A DNA stretch of 64,000 bases from Noviherbaspirillum aerium (GCF_008929045.1 NZ_VFAH01000018.1:51010-115009); one strand, 5' to 3'; positions 8,292 to 18,047 are shown, counted from the stretch's first letter. Notes: generated by a model from the sequence alone, not told the origin. Numbers and translations: made by a program.

Positions 8292-10199
8292 GTGCGCTTC
8301 ATACGTCGTCTCTCGATCAAGCAGAAATTGTTGTTCAGCATGGCTTCCTGCCTGCTGCTGTTCGCACTGGTGTCTTCCGTTCTCAGCATTACGCTGACCG
8401 GCCGCAATGCGAAGGAACGCGTTGTCAATCAGGAGCTGCCGGCCACGGTGGGTGAAATCCGCAACGACATCTTGCGTCAGATTGCGCAGCCGCTGGCAGC
8501 ATCGCAGGCGATTGCCAACAACAGCTTCCTGCAGCAGTGGGAACAGCAGGGCCTGGCCGATACGGGCATCGACGGCTGGCAGCGTTATGCCGCGCAGATG
8601 AAGGAAAAGAGCAAGGCGGCTTCCATATTCTGGGTGTCGGGCGCGACCGGCAAATACTTCACCGACACCGGACTCAACCGGACACTCGACAAGGCGGCCG
8701 CCGGCGATCAGTGGCTGTACGGCTTTCTGGCCAGCGGAAAGCCGTACACGCTGGATATCGACAAGGACGCCGGCGCCGACAAATACATGCTGTTCATTAA
8801 TGTGCGTGCGGACGCCGCCCCCGACAAGCCGGTGGTTGCCGGTCTGGGATTGTCCGTTGATGCGATGGCCGATGCGATCCGCAGCTATCGCGTCGGCGAA
8901 TCGGGATTCGTTTATCTGGTGCGCGCGGACGGCAGTTATCTCATCCACCGCAATTCGGCGCTGGCCGACGGCAAGCACTTTCTCAAGGACAGTCCGGGCT
9001 TCTCGGCCGAACTGAGCCGGCAGCTCCTCGACGGCAAGAAGTTCGTTCATGCCACCTTCGAGTCGGATGGCACCCGTTTCGTCGCTTCTTCCTATGTGCC
9101 CGAGCTGAACCTGTATGTGATTGCGGAAGTGCCGGAAGTCGAAGTGCTCGGCAACGTCGCCCGCTCCGCCACGATCTCGGCCATCGTCGCGGCGCTGGTC
9201 GGCGGCGGGCTGGGGCTGCTGATGATCTTTTTCATCAGCCGTGCCATCGCCGCGCCGGTCAGCCGCGCCGCCAGGATGCTCGGCGAAATCGCGGACGGCA
9301 ACGGCGACCTCAGCCGGCGCATGACCGTGGAATCCGAGGACGAAGTGGGTGAGCTGGCCAGCGGTTTCAACCGTTTCATCTCGTCGCTCAACCGAACCGT
9401 GGGAGACATCCGCAACAGCACGCAAACCATTGCCGCCGCCACGACGCAGATCGCCGCCGGCAACCTGGACCTGTCTTCACGCACCGAGGCGCAGGCGTCC
9501 AGCCTCGAGGAAACCGCGTCGGCGATGGAAGAGTTGACGGCGACGGTCAGGCAGAATGCCGAGAGCGCCAATCAGGCCAACCGTCTGGCGGTGGAGGCGT
9601 CGAGCCAGGCGACCAGGGGCGGACAGGTGGTCGACCAGGTGGTGCAGACCATGGGCTCCATCAAGGAAAGCTCGCGCAAGATCGTGGATATCATCGGCGT
9701 CATCGACGGCATCGCCTTCCAGACCAACATCCTCGCCTTGAATGCGGCGGTGGAGGCGGCGCGTGCCGGCGAACAGGGACGCGGCTTTGCCGTCGTCGCC
9801 TCCGAAGTGCGGACCCTGGCCCAACGGTCCGCGCAGGCGGCAAAGGAGATCAAGGGATTGATCGACGACTCGGTCGAGAAGGTGGAAGCCGGCAGCACGC
9901 TGGTCGATGAAGCCGGATCGACCATGAAGCAGATTGTCGCGTCGGTGAAAAACGTGACCGGCATCATGAGCGAAATCAGCACGGCAAGCCACGAGCAAAG
10001 CGATGGCATCGGTCAGGTCAATCTGGCGATCACGCAGATGGACAATGCGACCCAGCAGAATGCGGCCCTGGTGGAAGAGGCGGCTGCCGCTGCCCGATCG
10101 CTGCAGGACCAGGCAGGCAATCTTGCGCGCGTGGTCAGCGTCTTCAAGCTGGATGAGTCGCAGGCAGGAGAAGCTGGCGCCGTAGCTCGCCTGCGCTAA
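8292..10199 (+). CDS. Methyl-accepting chemotaxis protein with dCACHE-like sensor
   Basis: The 635-residue chemoreceptor starts at GTG 8292, which has AAGGAG 6 bases upstream; an upstream in-frame ATG at 8157 has no such support. Order: transmembrane helix 1 (about 11-33), a large periplasmic sensor to about 285 with double-CACHE features ([34 protein letters not shown]), helix 2 near 290-312, HAMP, then the signalling coiled coil with the hairpin tip [20 protein letters not shown]. It lacks a C-terminal CheR/CheB-tethering pentapeptide (it ends VARLR). No che genes are adjacent. Ligand unknown; CACHE sensors often bind small organic acids or amino acids. Confidence 0.92.
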   Translation: MRFIRRLSIKQKLLFSMASCLLLFALVSSVLSITLTGRNAKERVVNQELPATVGEIRNDILRQIAQPLAASQAIANNSFLQQWEQQGLADTGIDGWQRYAAQMKEKSKAASIFWVSGATGKYFTDTGLNRTLDKAAAGDQWLYGFLASGKPYTLDIDKDAGADKYMLFINVRADAAPDKPVVAGLGLSVDAMADAIRSYRVGESGFVYLVRADGSYLIHRNSALADGKHFLKDSPGFSAELSRQLLDGKKFVHATFESDGTRFVASSYVPELNLYVIAEVPEVEVLGNVARSATISAIVAALVGGGLGLLMIFFISRAIAAPVSRAARMLGEIADGNGDLSRRMTVESEDEVGELASGFNRFISSLNRTVGDIRNSTQTIAAATTQIAAGNLDLSSRTEAQASSLEETASAMEELTATVRQNAESANQANRLAVEASSQATRGGQVVDQVVQTMGSIKESSRKIVDIIGVIDGIAFQTNILALNAAVEAARAGEQGRGFAVVASEVRTLAQRSAQAAKEIKGLIDDSVEKVEAGSTLVDEAGSTMKQIVASVKNVTGIMSEISTASHEQSDGIGQVNLAITQMDNATQQNAALVEEAAAAARSLQDQAGNLARVVSVFKLDESQAGEAGAVARLR

Positions 10200-10216
10200 A
10201 AACAGAACGGCAAGCA

Positions 10217-10262
10217 AAGGCGGGACGGAGCCGGCGGGAGAGCCGGTTCCGTCCCGCCTTCG
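10217..10262 (+). terminator. Terminator-like hairpin after the chemoreceptor gene
   Basis: A long GC-rich inverted repeat (10219-10235 with 10242-10258, sharing GGCGGGACGGA / TCCGTCCCGCC) begins about 20 bases after the stop codon. Only a short TT follows, so it may work as an RNA-end stabiliser as well as a terminator. Confidence 0.6.
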
Positions 10263-10974
10263 CATTGCGAGCGCTTCGTGATGACCAGACTGACGATCCC
10301 TGAGGATTTGTCACGGAAGCGTTCTAGCTGTACTTGGCAAGTGCCAGGGGCAATTCGGAGTTGCATTGCGTTGATGAGCGGGAGCGCATGCGTATGGACT
10401 TACGTCGAGCACCACAGGTGCGAATCCGGACCGCGCGCAGCTGGGCAAACACAGCCAAGCCATTTCCCTGGATTTTCAATGACAGCCTCTCGTATCGTTA
10501 CTGTAGAGGCCGCCGGATGAAACCTGCAGCCATTGTCAAGGCAATCAGAAAAAACGTACACGGCCTCTTGACAGGAAGAAAAATGCCGGAGTTGTGCACA
10601 TGGAAAAATGTCATGCCGGATGTGCGGAAGCTTTGCGAAAGCTCCAACAGTTGTCGATATCCGTGTCTCCTAAGTCATTGATTTTTATCAGTTCTATTTT
10701 TTGCTCAAGAAACAGGCAATCTGTTTGGAACCGCATGAATTCAAGGCTTTTTCGCCGCTTGGAAGAGTTACCCACAAAGTTTTCCACAGGGAATGTGGAT
10801 TAGAGGAAAAACGCTTTCGTAACAAAGGTTTACAGAAATCCTTTACCCCATTCGGGGTTTTCCTACAGTCAATGCAGCGGGCGAGCGAAGCCTCCTTGTC
10901 ATAGCCATTCGTCCACGACGGTTGACGTGGGTGCAACCCGGGTGCGCCGACTTTAGGGCATCTTCACCCCGGCA
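10263..10974. other. Non-coding stretch with DnaA-box-like words
   Basis: About 700 bases with no gene I can support. The right half is AT-richer than its surroundings. Within 35 bases it has TTACCCACA (10768-10776), TTTTCCACA (10780-10788) and the reverse-oriented TGTGGATTA (10794-10802), each within one mismatch of the DnaA-box consensus TTATNCACA or a relaxed form of it. No dnaA, dnaN or parAB gene is near. Confidence 0.4.
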
Positions 10975-11487
10975 TCAGTCGTCCCAGCCGCCCCAGAAGA
11001 TTCGTGGCGGCGACGGTGCCTTCCATTCCACCGGATAGTGGACCAGCCCCGGATAGAGGCGGCTCCACGCAACAGCCACCAGTGCCATCGAGGCGACACC
11101 CAGCAGCACCGGATTCCAGAGCGCACCGAAGCCGGCATGGCTGTGAATCATGATCATTGCATTGGCGCCGGCCGGCGGATGGACTGTCCTCGTCAGCAGC
11201 ATGTACCACAGGCCTATCACCTGCGCCAATGCATAGACCCAGGGCGCATCCCCTAACAGCTGGTAGCAGAGAATCCCGATCAGCGCCACGCCCAGGTGTC
11301 CGCCGAACAAGGCGCGCGGCTGCACCGCCGGTGCGCGCGTCAGTCCGAACAGGAAGATCGCCGAACCGCCGAGGGAGGCCAGCAGGAAGGGCGAGGCCGG
11401 TGGAGCGACCAGCAGCAGTGCCAGCATGACCGCGCCGGCGGTTCCTGCGGCGCACCACAGCAGCCGACACAATGGAGATGACATCAT
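10975..11487 (-). CDS. HPP family membrane protein
   Basis: The 170-residue integral membrane protein has four to five hydrophobic helices and carries the family-naming motif in RTVHPPAGANAMIMI (residues about 99-113). HPP proteins occur in bacteria and in plant plastids, where a member has been linked to nitrite transport; the bacterial substrate is unsettled. ATG 11487 and 11484 are both possible and the ribosome-binding site is weak. The gene stands alone, divergent from the small gene at 11653. Confidence 0.82.
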   Translation of the reverse strand: MMSSPLCRLLWCAAGTAGAVMLALLLVAPPASPFLLASLGGSAIFLFGLTRAPAVQPRALFGGHLGVALIGILCYQLLGDAPWVYALAQVIGLWYMLLTRTVHPPAGANAMIMIHSHAGFGALWNPVLLGVASMALVAVAWSRLYPGLVHYPVEWKAPSPPRIFWGGWDD

Positions 11488-11652
11488 CGGGCATACCAGT
11501 CAATAAATGAGCCTTCATTCTAACTTCCGTAATGCAATAGCTGCTGCGGGCCCCGTTGGCAGGACGCTGCATCGGGATGCCGAACCGGAGAATTGTTTTC
11601 CTGTACGGATGTCTACCCAGTCAAACCATGATCAACCTGTACAGGAGAAAGC

Positions 11653-11886
11653 ATGTTTATCGAGATTGGCGACGGCTGGCATATCAACCTGGCGCATGTG
11701 GCGAAAGTGCACGTGGTTGACCAGGGCGGGATTGGCACCACGCTGAAGCTGTATTCCCTCACCAACGACCATCTGGGTGATTTCAATCCGAGCAGTCCGG
11801 AGGAACTGATGCGGGTGCTCAACCTCATTCATTCCTACGGAAAGACTCCCATGCCTGAAATCGGCACGCCCACCATTCTCGGCTAA
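11653..11886 (+). CDS. Small conserved-looking hypothetical protein
   Basis: A 77-residue protein with a strong ribosome-binding site (AGGAG 11 bases before the ATG). The alternating pattern (MFIEIGDGWHINLAHVAKVHVV, KLYSLTNDHLGDF) suggests a small beta-sheet fold with a C-terminal helix. No family assigned. It precedes the phosphoethanolamine transferase gene by 28 bases on the same strand, so the two may be co-transcribed. Confidence 0.65.
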   Translation: MFIEIGDGWHINLAHVAKVHVVDQGGIGTTLKLYSLTNDHLGDFNPSSPEELMRVLNLIHSYGKTPMPEIGTPTILG

Positions 11887-11914
11887 CTTTTTCCGGCGGA
11901 ACTGCCCTTCAGGT

Positions 11915-13705
11915 ATGCCGCAGGTACCCGCATCCAGCGATCCCGTGCACGATGCCCCGAATGATGGCGAGGGCAGGGGCGGTTTCTGGCATTTCCGCTC
12001 GCCCGTCACGTTTGCACTGACCGTTGCCGGCTTTTTCCTGGCCACTTTCAACATGCGCTTCTGGCAGGAGACGGCGGCCGTCTTCTGGCAGGGCAGATTG
12101 GCGGACCTGCTGTTCCTCGTGCTGCTGCTGCTGGTGCTTCTTTTCGGCTATGCCGCCGCGCTGCTTCTTGTGCCGGGGCGCAGGCTGCTCAAGGGAGTTG
12201 TCGTATTCCTGTTCCCCGTCTGCTCGATGGCGTCCTTCTGCGCGGACAGCTTCGGACTGGCCATCGATCAGGAGATGATCCGCAGCCTCATGGAAACCGA
12301 CCGGCGGGAAGCGGTCGGCCTGTTCAGTCCGCGCCTGCTGTTCTATGCCATCGGTTTCGGCGTGCTGCCCTTGTTCCTGGTGGGACGGGCGAGCATTGCG
12401 CCCATGAGTCCGGGCCGCCATCTGCGGCATCGCGCCGCATTCTTCGGCGGCGGACTGGCGCTGGCCGCGCTGGCCTGGCAGGCGTTTCCCTCGCACTTCG
12501 AGACACTGCAACGCAGCGCGCATCTGCGCTATCTCTCCGTGCCGGGAGCGGCGATTGATGGCACGGCCCGCTTCGCTGCCGAGACCATCGCCGGCCGGCC
12601 GGCCGAAGACATCGCGGAACCGGGCGGCCAGCCCTATCGCCTGACGCAGGCAGGCCCGGCAGCGGGCGGCAAGCCACTGCTGATGTTCCTTGTGGTCGGA
12701 GAGACCGCGCGTCACGCCAACTTCCAGCTCGGCGGATACGCAAGACCCACCAATCCGCGCCTGAGCCGGATCGCCTCTCTCCACTATTTCAGCCATGTGG
12801 TGTCTTGCGGCACCACCACGGCAATTTCGCTGCCCTGCATGTTTTCCCATCTCGGCCGCGAGGAGTTCAGCCTGGCGCAGGCGCGGCGCCAGGCGAATGT
12901 CCTCGACACCCTCGCGAAAGCGGGCATCAGGGTGGAATGGCGTGACAACAACGCCGGCAGCAAGGGCGTGAGCGCGCGCATCAAGACCATCGAATTCCGC
13001 CAGCGCGATTCGGCAGCGCTTTGCGATGCCGAATCCTGCCTGGACGAGATACTGCTTCACGGACTTGAGCGGGAGTTGCGGCAGTCGGCCGGCGACATGC
13101 TGTTGGCATTCCATCAGATGGGAAGTCATGGGCCGGCATATTACAAGCGCTATCCGCGGACGATGGAGACCTTCACGCCAACTTGCCGCACCAATGAACT
13201 GCCGCGCTGCAGCCTGGAAGAAGTGCGCAATGCCTATGACAACACCATCGTCTACACCGACTGGCTGCTGGCCGAGAAGATTGCCCTCCTCGAGCGTCTT
13301 TCTGACCGCTTCGACACGCTTCTCCTCTATGTGTCCGACCATGGCGAATCGCTGGGAGAGAACGGCATTCACCTGCACGGCGCGACCTATGCGCTGGCGC
13401 CGGAGGAACAGAAGCGGATTCCTTTCATCCTGTGGATGTCGGACGGATACCGCGAGCGATTCGGGATGGATGTCGCCTGCCTGCGGCGCCAGTCACCGAA
13501 CCGCTACAGCCACGACAACCTGTATCACACGCTGCAAGGCGCGATGGCAACAAGGAACCGGCTTTACCGGCCTGAACTGGACATGCTTGCGGCCTGTCGC
13601 CGCGACGGCGGGCAAGCGCCTTCGGAACCCATGGCGTCGATGACAACGCCGCAGTTGCGGCCGGATCACTTGTCCGTTGCGCCGGATGCCGGGGGAAAGG
13701 ATTGA
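11915..13705 (+). CDS. eptA: Phosphoethanolamine transferase, EptA-like
   Basis: A 596-residue inner-membrane enzyme. Five N-terminal transmembrane helices (within about 30-190, starting FALTVAGFFLATFNMRFW) are followed by a periplasmic sulfatase-fold domain. Metal and nucleophile residues are visible: E263-T264 in VGETARHAN, SCGTTTAISLPCMF at 298-310, and D475-H476 in YVSDHGESLGE. The family moves phosphoethanolamine from phosphatidylethanolamine onto lipid A or other envelope glycans; with lipid A as acceptor this lowers polymyxin binding. The acceptor cannot be read from sequence, so the symbol is tentative. Its last 40 bases overlap the end of the convergent ABC transporter gene. No PmrAB-type regulator is adjacent. 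Confidence 0.85.
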   Translation: MPQVPASSDPVHDAPNDGEGRGGFWHFRSPVTFALTVAGFFLATFNMRFWQETAAVFWQGRLADLLFLVLLLLVLLFGYAAALLLVPGRRLLKGVVVFLFPVCSMASFCADSFGLAIDQEMIRSLMETDRREAVGLFSPRLLFYAIGFGVLPLFLVGRASIAPMSPGRHLRHRAAFFGGGLALAALAWQAFPSHFETLQRSAHLRYLSVPGAAIDGTARFAAETIAGRPAEDIAEPGGQPYRLTQAGPAAGGKPLLMFLVVGETARHANFQLGGYARPTNPRLSRIASLHYFSHVVSCGTTTAISLPCMFSHLGREEFSLAQARRQANVLDTLAKAGIRVEWRDNNAGSKGVSARIKTIEFRQRDSAALCDAESCLDEILLHGLERELRQSAGDMLLAFHQMGSHGPAYYKRYPRTMETFTPTCRTNELPRCSLEEVRNAYDNTIVYTDWLLAEKIALLERLSDRFDTLLLYVSDHGESLGENGIHLHGATYALAPEEQKRIPFILWMSDGYRERFGMDVACLRRQSPNRYSHDNLYHTLQGAMATRNRLYRPELDMLAACRRDGGQAPSEPMASMTTPQLRPDHLSVAPDAGGKD

Positions 13706-15270
13706 ATGCGCCGATAGGCATGTTCCGCGAGATCGAACAGCCATTGCGTCAGCAGCGCGAGGACCGCGGCGGGGATGGCGCCGGCCAGCAGCATGGTGTT
13801 GTCGTTCAGCGCCAGGCCGGTGGCGATGCGTTCGCCGTAGCCGCCGGCGCCGATGAAGGCGGCGATGGTCGCCGTGCCCACATTCACCACGGCGGCGGTC
13901 TTCACGCCGGCGAGAATGACCGGCATGCATAGCGGCAGATCGACATGCAGCAGGCGCTGCCGGCGCGACAGGCCCAGCGCGAGGGCCGCCTGCCTCAGCC
14001 CAGCGGGCACTTGCTGCAGGCCGATGCAGGTATTGCGCACGATGGGCAGCAAGGCATACAGGAAGAGCGCAATCAGCGCCGGCAGCATGCCGATCGTGCC
14101 GAGCACCGGAATCAGCATCGCCAGCAGGGCCAGCGAAGGAACGGTCTGCAGCACGCCGACCAGGGCCATGATCGCATGCCTCAGGACGGGCAGGAATGCG
14201 GCGGCGATACCGAGCGGAATGCCGATCAGCACCGCAACGCCTACCGATGCGGCCACCAGAAAGACATGCTGCCGGGTGAGCCGCCAGAGATCGCCGTCGA
14301 ACAGCTTGCCGCGCAGGCCGGGAGCGGATGCGGCCTCCTTCCCGCCTGTGCCGGAGACGCCGTGGCCGAGAAAGCCGCCGGCGATGGCGGCAAAGCTCCT
14401 GCCGCCGATTTCCGCCGCGGCGTTCATCCGTATCATGTCCTCGGCCCGGATACGGCCTTGCAGCGCCTGTATCGCTTGCCAGGCGGCGGGAAAGCGGCGC
14501 TCGACATCGAGCCGGTAGAGGAGCACCGCATCGTAGCGGGGAAAGTAGCGCAGGTCGTCGGCCAGCACCTGCAGGCCAAGCTGTTCGATCTTCGCATCGG
14601 TCGCATAGATGTCGATGACATCGACCTGGCGGTGCGACAGGGCGTCGTAGGCAATGCCGTGATCCATGCCGATGGCGGCATGGCGGAATGCGTAGCGCCG
14701 TGACAGGCCCGGCCAGCCGTCGGCCCTGCCGAGAAACTCGTGCGACAGGCCGAGGCGCAGTTGCGGATGGCTCGCCAGGTCGCTCAATGTGCGGATGCCG
14801 TGGCGCTTCGCATCGTCCGCGCGCATGGCGAGCGCATAGCTGTTGTTGAAGCCCAGCGGCACGCCGATGCCGATGCCGAGTTCGGCCAGCCGCCGCCGCA
14901 CTTCTTCCGCCGAGACCGGCGCTTCCTGCTTCAGGATTTCGCGTTCGATCGTGCCCGTGTATTCCGGATACATATCGATGCTTCCTGTCCTGAGCGCTTC
15001 GAACACGATCGCCGTATTGCCCAGGCCTTGCCTGTGCTCGGACCGCGCATGCGGCGCGCCGGCCTGCATCAGGACTTCACCGAGGATGTAGGATTCGGTG
15101 AAGCGTTTCGAGCCCACCTTCAGCGTGTCGGCGGCCCCGACGGTGCCACATGCGAAAAGAAGCCATGCCGCCATCAGGACCAGGCCGGCGCGGACCAGGT
15201 CCGCATATCCGCGGCGCCGGCATGCGGCCGGGACGTCAAACAAGAGAATGGTAGGTTTGCCTGTATGCAT
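13666..15270 (-). CDS. Receptor-permease fusion of a quaternary-amine ABC importer
   Basis: One 534-residue protein combines a substrate-binding domain (about residues 45-310, beginning LKVGSKRFTESYILGEVL, with EYTGTIEREIL and DVIDIYATDAKI) and an OpuCB/YehY-like permease domain (about 345-520, with QTVPSLALLAMLIP and GTATIAAFIGAGGYG). The binding fold is of the glycine betaine/choline/carnitine class (OpuAC). A hydrophobic segment (about 20-42, RAGLVLMAAWLLFACGTVGA) anchors or exports the receptor part. ATG 15270 has AGGA about 9 bases upstream. The receptor precedes the permease, the reverse of OpuCBC-type fusions as I recall them. No ATPase gene is adjacent, so it must come from elsewhere. 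Its 3' end overlaps eptA. Confidence 0.85.
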   Translation of the reverse strand: MHTGKPTILLFDVPAACRRRGYADLVRAGLVLMAAWLLFACGTVGAADTLKVGSKRFTESYILGEVLMQAGAPHARSEHRQGLGNTAIVFEALRTGSIDMYPEYTGTIEREILKQEAPVSAEEVRRRLAELGIGIGVPLGFNNSYALAMRADDAKRHGIRTLSDLASHPQLRLGLSHEFLGRADGWPGLSRRYAFRHAAIGMDHGIAYDALSHRQVDVIDIYATDAKIEQLGLQVLADDLRYFPRYDAVLLYRLDVERRFPAAWQAIQALQGRIRAEDMIRMNAAAEIGGRSFAAIAGGFLGHGVSGTGGKEAASAPGLRGKLFDGDLWRLTRQHVFLVAASVGVAVLIGIPLGIAAAFLPVLRHAIMALVGVLQTVPSLALLAMLIPVLGTIGMLPALIALFLYALLPIVRNTCIGLQQVPAGLRQAALALGLSRRQRLLHVDLPLCMPVILAGVKTAAVVNVGTATIAAFIGAGGYGERIATGLALNDNTMLLAGAIPAAVLALLTQWLFDLAEHAYRRIQSFPPASGATDK

Positions 15271-15353
15271 GCGTCGGTATCCTGCGACAAGGAAAGCCGC
15301 TTCATTATGAGGGAGATTGCGCCCGCTGCCTTGCGCCAGGCTGCCAAGCCGCC

Positions 15354-15385
15354 ATGCCACCCTGCCACCGTGCCACCGTGCCAGC
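15354..15385. repeat. Four tandem 8-bp units in a divergent promoter region
   Basis: Four consecutive octamers (ATGCCACC, CTGCCACC, GTGCCACC, GTGCCAGC) sit between the divergent ABC fusion gene and the N-demethylase-like gene. They could be operator half-sites or simple-sequence slippage. Confidence 0.6.
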
Positions 15386-15486
15386 GCGGAACAGGGCAAA
15401 CATGGCGCCGCCGCCTGCGCAGCGCTATGCTCAGTATGGAGGCCTGCCGGCGAGGCAGTGGACAATGACGCAGGGAAAGGAAGAGC

Positions 15487-16539
15487 ATGACGCTGCATGG
15501 CGTGTATCCGGACAGGCTGCCCGTCAGCACGGAACTGATCGAGAGCCTGCGCAACGACGACATGGAACGCTTCCGGGCCGTTCCCCATACCGTAATGATC
15601 AATGCCTGGCAGCCCGGGCTGCAATGGCTGCTGCTCGATCGCACCTATCCGGCACAGATCCGGCTTCGCCATCACCTGCTCGGCCAGCGCTTGCGCCATG
15701 TGATCGATCGTCTTCCCGGCGATACCGTGCGACAGGCCGAGCTGGAACTGAGGGATGAGGTGGTCGCCTATCTGCTCGATACCTATCCCGGCTATTTTCA
15801 GCGGGATGGCGATCTTGTCCTGTCGCCATTGACCGGACTGGCGATCGATGTAAGTCCGCGCGGCGCGGATCCGCTGGTGGCCGTGGCCCTGCTGGCAAGC
15901 GAAGACATGCTGTTGTTGCTGCCGGCGCAGCGGGAAGCGAATGCAGGCTACATCCTGCAATCGGGCGCGCTGCTGTTTCCGAACGGTTGGTCATTGCGCA
16001 GCCAGTTCGACAAGCCGGAACCGCAGGGCGATGCGGCTGCGTCGGCCGACTGGCATGCGCAACGGCAGCGCAGCCAGCGGGCGGCACGCCTCGGCAAGTC
16101 GCCTCGCGAGATCCACGACGGCCATGTCAGGCATTACATGGAACAGTTCGCGGCCCGCGTCGACCGGTTCTTCGCGCGCATGGAGCCCGGCATGAGAACC
16201 TGGCGCCGCAACTGGGGCATGAAGCCGGACGGCGAATTATTCCTGCATCCCGACGTGATCACCGGGCCGGCCAGAGTGATGGATGCGGATGGATGGGCTG
16301 CCCACGGCTATCTGCGCTCCGAACAGGAAACCTTTGCGAAGCTGCCGCGCTCGGGCGCCATCGTCTTCGGCATCAAGACCTACCTGTGGAAGCTGAGCGA
16401 CCTGGTGAGCAATCCGGTGGCGTTAAACGCGCTGCTTGCCGCAAGTGACCAGCTCGCGCCCGCCATGGCTGAATACAGGGCGGAAGGCCTGCCCGCCTTC
16501 AGGCAATTCCTGGAGCGTCATCGTCCCCTCAACGGGTGA
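15487..16539 (+). CDS. DUF3445 / haem-dependent oxidative N-demethylase family protein
   Basis: The 350-residue product has the features of the DUF3445 family, which includes a subunit of haem-dependent oxidative dimethylamine demethylase. Visible are RRNWGMKPDGELFLHPD, LRSEQETFAKLPRSGAIVF and GIKTYLWKLSDL in the C-terminal half. AAGGAAG lies 5-6 bases before ATG 15487. It is divergent from the fused quaternary-amine transporter, which suggests import of an N-methylated amine followed by oxidative demethylation; that is inference, and the other demethylase subunits are not in the window. The 3' end overlaps the convergent ExoD gene by 11 bases. Confidence 0.8.
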   Translation: MTLHGVYPDRLPVSTELIESLRNDDMERFRAVPHTVMINAWQPGLQWLLLDRTYPAQIRLRHHLLGQRLRHVIDRLPGDTVRQAELELRDEVVAYLLDTYPGYFQRDGDLVLSPLTGLAIDVSPRGADPLVAVALLASEDMLLLLPAQREANAGYILQSGALLFPNGWSLRSQFDKPEPQGDAAASADWHAQRQRSQRAARLGKSPREIHDGHVRHYMEQFAARVDRFFARMEPGMRTWRRNWGMKPDGELFLHPDVITGPARVMDADGWAAHGYLRSEQETFAKLPRSGAIVFGIKTYLWKLSDLVSNPVALNALLAASDQLAPAMAEYRAEGLPAFRQFLERHRPLNG

Positions 16540-17158
16540 AGTGCTCCCAGGCCTGGCGCAGCATCATGCCGCCGCCGGCAATCAGCAGGGCGAAATAAAT
16601 GATAGAGAGCACATTGGCGGCATGCCCGAGCAGGATACAGAGGCCGTCGCGCTGCAGCAGGCCGACAGCGAGACAGAGCAGCGCCAGCGCTGGCAGGGTA
16701 TTGCTGAACGGGATCATGCCGAACGGCGCCATCAGCAGGACCGCGCCGAGAATCAGTGCCAGGTTGTTGATCAGGTTCCAGGTCTTGCCCGAAGTCAGCC
16801 AGACCATGCGCTGCGAACGGCTGACGTGCTCGAGGCGATGCAGCCATTTCAGCGCGCGCTGCAATACCGGGCGCAGTTTCTCGGTCGATATCTCGCGCTC
16901 GCGAACGGATTCCGGCAACCACAGATTGCGTCCGAACAGACGGCTGACGGCAATCAGCAGGATGGCGGCTCCGAAAACGGTGCTCACTCCCGGGATGGAA
17001 ACGGGAATGATGAACACCAGGGACAGCAGGGCGATAAGGATCATCAGCCCGTCCTGGCCGACATGATCCAGAAGATGACTCAAGGTCACCCCGGTTGGCG
17101 GCAATTTCTCGATAATGGCTCCCAGCCTCTGGCTGAGGGCTTCTCCCTGTTCTGACAT
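16529..17158 (-). CDS. ExoD family membrane protein
   Basis: A 209-residue protein with several hydrophobic helices matching the ExoD family: N-terminal TLSHLLDHVGQDGLMILI, then VFIIPVSIPGVSTVFG, and later MAPFGMIPFSNTLPALALL. ExoD was first described in rhizobia as affecting exopolysaccharide and nodule invasion; its biochemical role is unclear. ATG 17158 has AGGAG 5 bases upstream and is preferred over an in-frame start at 17209. No polysaccharide genes are adjacent. Confidence 0.85.
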   Translation of the reverse strand: MSEQGEALSQRLGAIIEKLPPTGVTLSHLLDHVGQDGLMILIALLSLVFIIPVSIPGVSTVFGAAILLIAVSRLFGRNLWLPESVREREISTEKLRPVLQRALKWLHRLEHVSRSQRMVWLTSGKTWNLINNLALILGAVLLMAPFGMIPFSNTLPALALLCLAVGLLQRDGLCILLGHAANVLSIIYFALLIAGGGMMLRQAWEHFTR

Positions 17159-17411
17159 ACTTGCTCCTGAAACCCCGAAAGGCAAGCCGGCTTCTACCGG
17201 ACGTTTCATGAAAACCGATGAAACCGGAAGAAATCCGTTGGAATCTGTTTACGGCAGGCGGCTTGCGACCGGGCATATTGTATCCATCGATGCTGCCTAA
17301 CCGCAGCTGTTGCATCAAATAAAGTGCAGGTTGCGGCAATTTATACCGACGGATGCCCTTCTTTCTCATGATCAATCCATCGCAACAGGTCACCACAACA
17401 GGTCCGCAAGC

Positions 17412-17888
17412 ATGACCAGAAAACTCCTCATGATCAGTGTCGCGCTGGTGGCAGTCCTCGCCGCGGCCGGCATTTTCCTGCGCAACGGCGCGCCATCTTC
17501 GCCCGCCTTCATCGACCCGTCGGACGCAAGCCTGGTGGAACGCGGCAAAGGCATTTACGTTTCGCATTGCGCCGCCTGCCACGGCGCCAAGCTTGAAGGA
17601 CAGCCGGAGTGGCGCCTGCGCCTGGCCAACGGACGTTTGCCGGCACCGCCGCATGATGCATCGGGCCATACCTGGCATCACCCGGACAAGGTGCTCTTCG
17701 ACATCGTGAAGAACGGGCTGGTGCCGGGCAAGACCGCGCCGGACGGCTACCAGAGCGACATGCCGGCCTATGCGAGCCAGCTGTCGGATGAACAGATTAC
17801 AGCCGTGCTGGCCTACATCAAGAGTCATTGGCCGCAGGAACTGCTGGAACTGCAAAGGAAGGTGACGCTGGAGCCGGGTGGAGGGTAG
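17412..17888 (+). CDS. Membrane-anchored class I cytochrome c
   Basis: A 158-residue protein with an N-terminal hydrophobic anchor or signal (residues 4-24) and the haem-binding motif CAACH at 53-57. The likely axial methionine is M117 in SDMPAY, and the C-terminal helix reads LSDEQITAVLAYIKSHWP. The spacing fits a periplasmic electron carrier of the class I/cytochrome c551-555 type. It stands alone, with no oxidase or dehydrogenase partner beside it. Confidence 0.88.
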   Translation: MTRKLLMISVALVAVLAAAGIFLRNGAPSSPAFIDPSDASLVERGKGIYVSHCAACHGAKLEGQPEWRLRLANGRLPAPPHDASGHTWHHPDKVLFDIVKNGLVPGKTAPDGYQSDMPAYASQLSDEQITAVLAYIKSHWPQELLELQRKVTLEPGGG

Positions 17889-18047
17889 GCTGGCAGGCAG
17901 ATAGATGAATCGCCGGACCGCCGGCCGCCGGACCGCAGAATCCGATGCGGTCCCGCCCAACTTTTTCAGCGCCGGGCGTTCCAAACTCTGGATGGGTCAG
18001 GACGGCCTGACCGGTATGGAAGGACCAAGAAAGAAGGAGGCGGCAGC

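Noticed and set aside
10334..10681. 115-residue frame in the gap after the chemoreceptor
   Set aside because: No ribosome-binding site, odd composition and no recognisable content.
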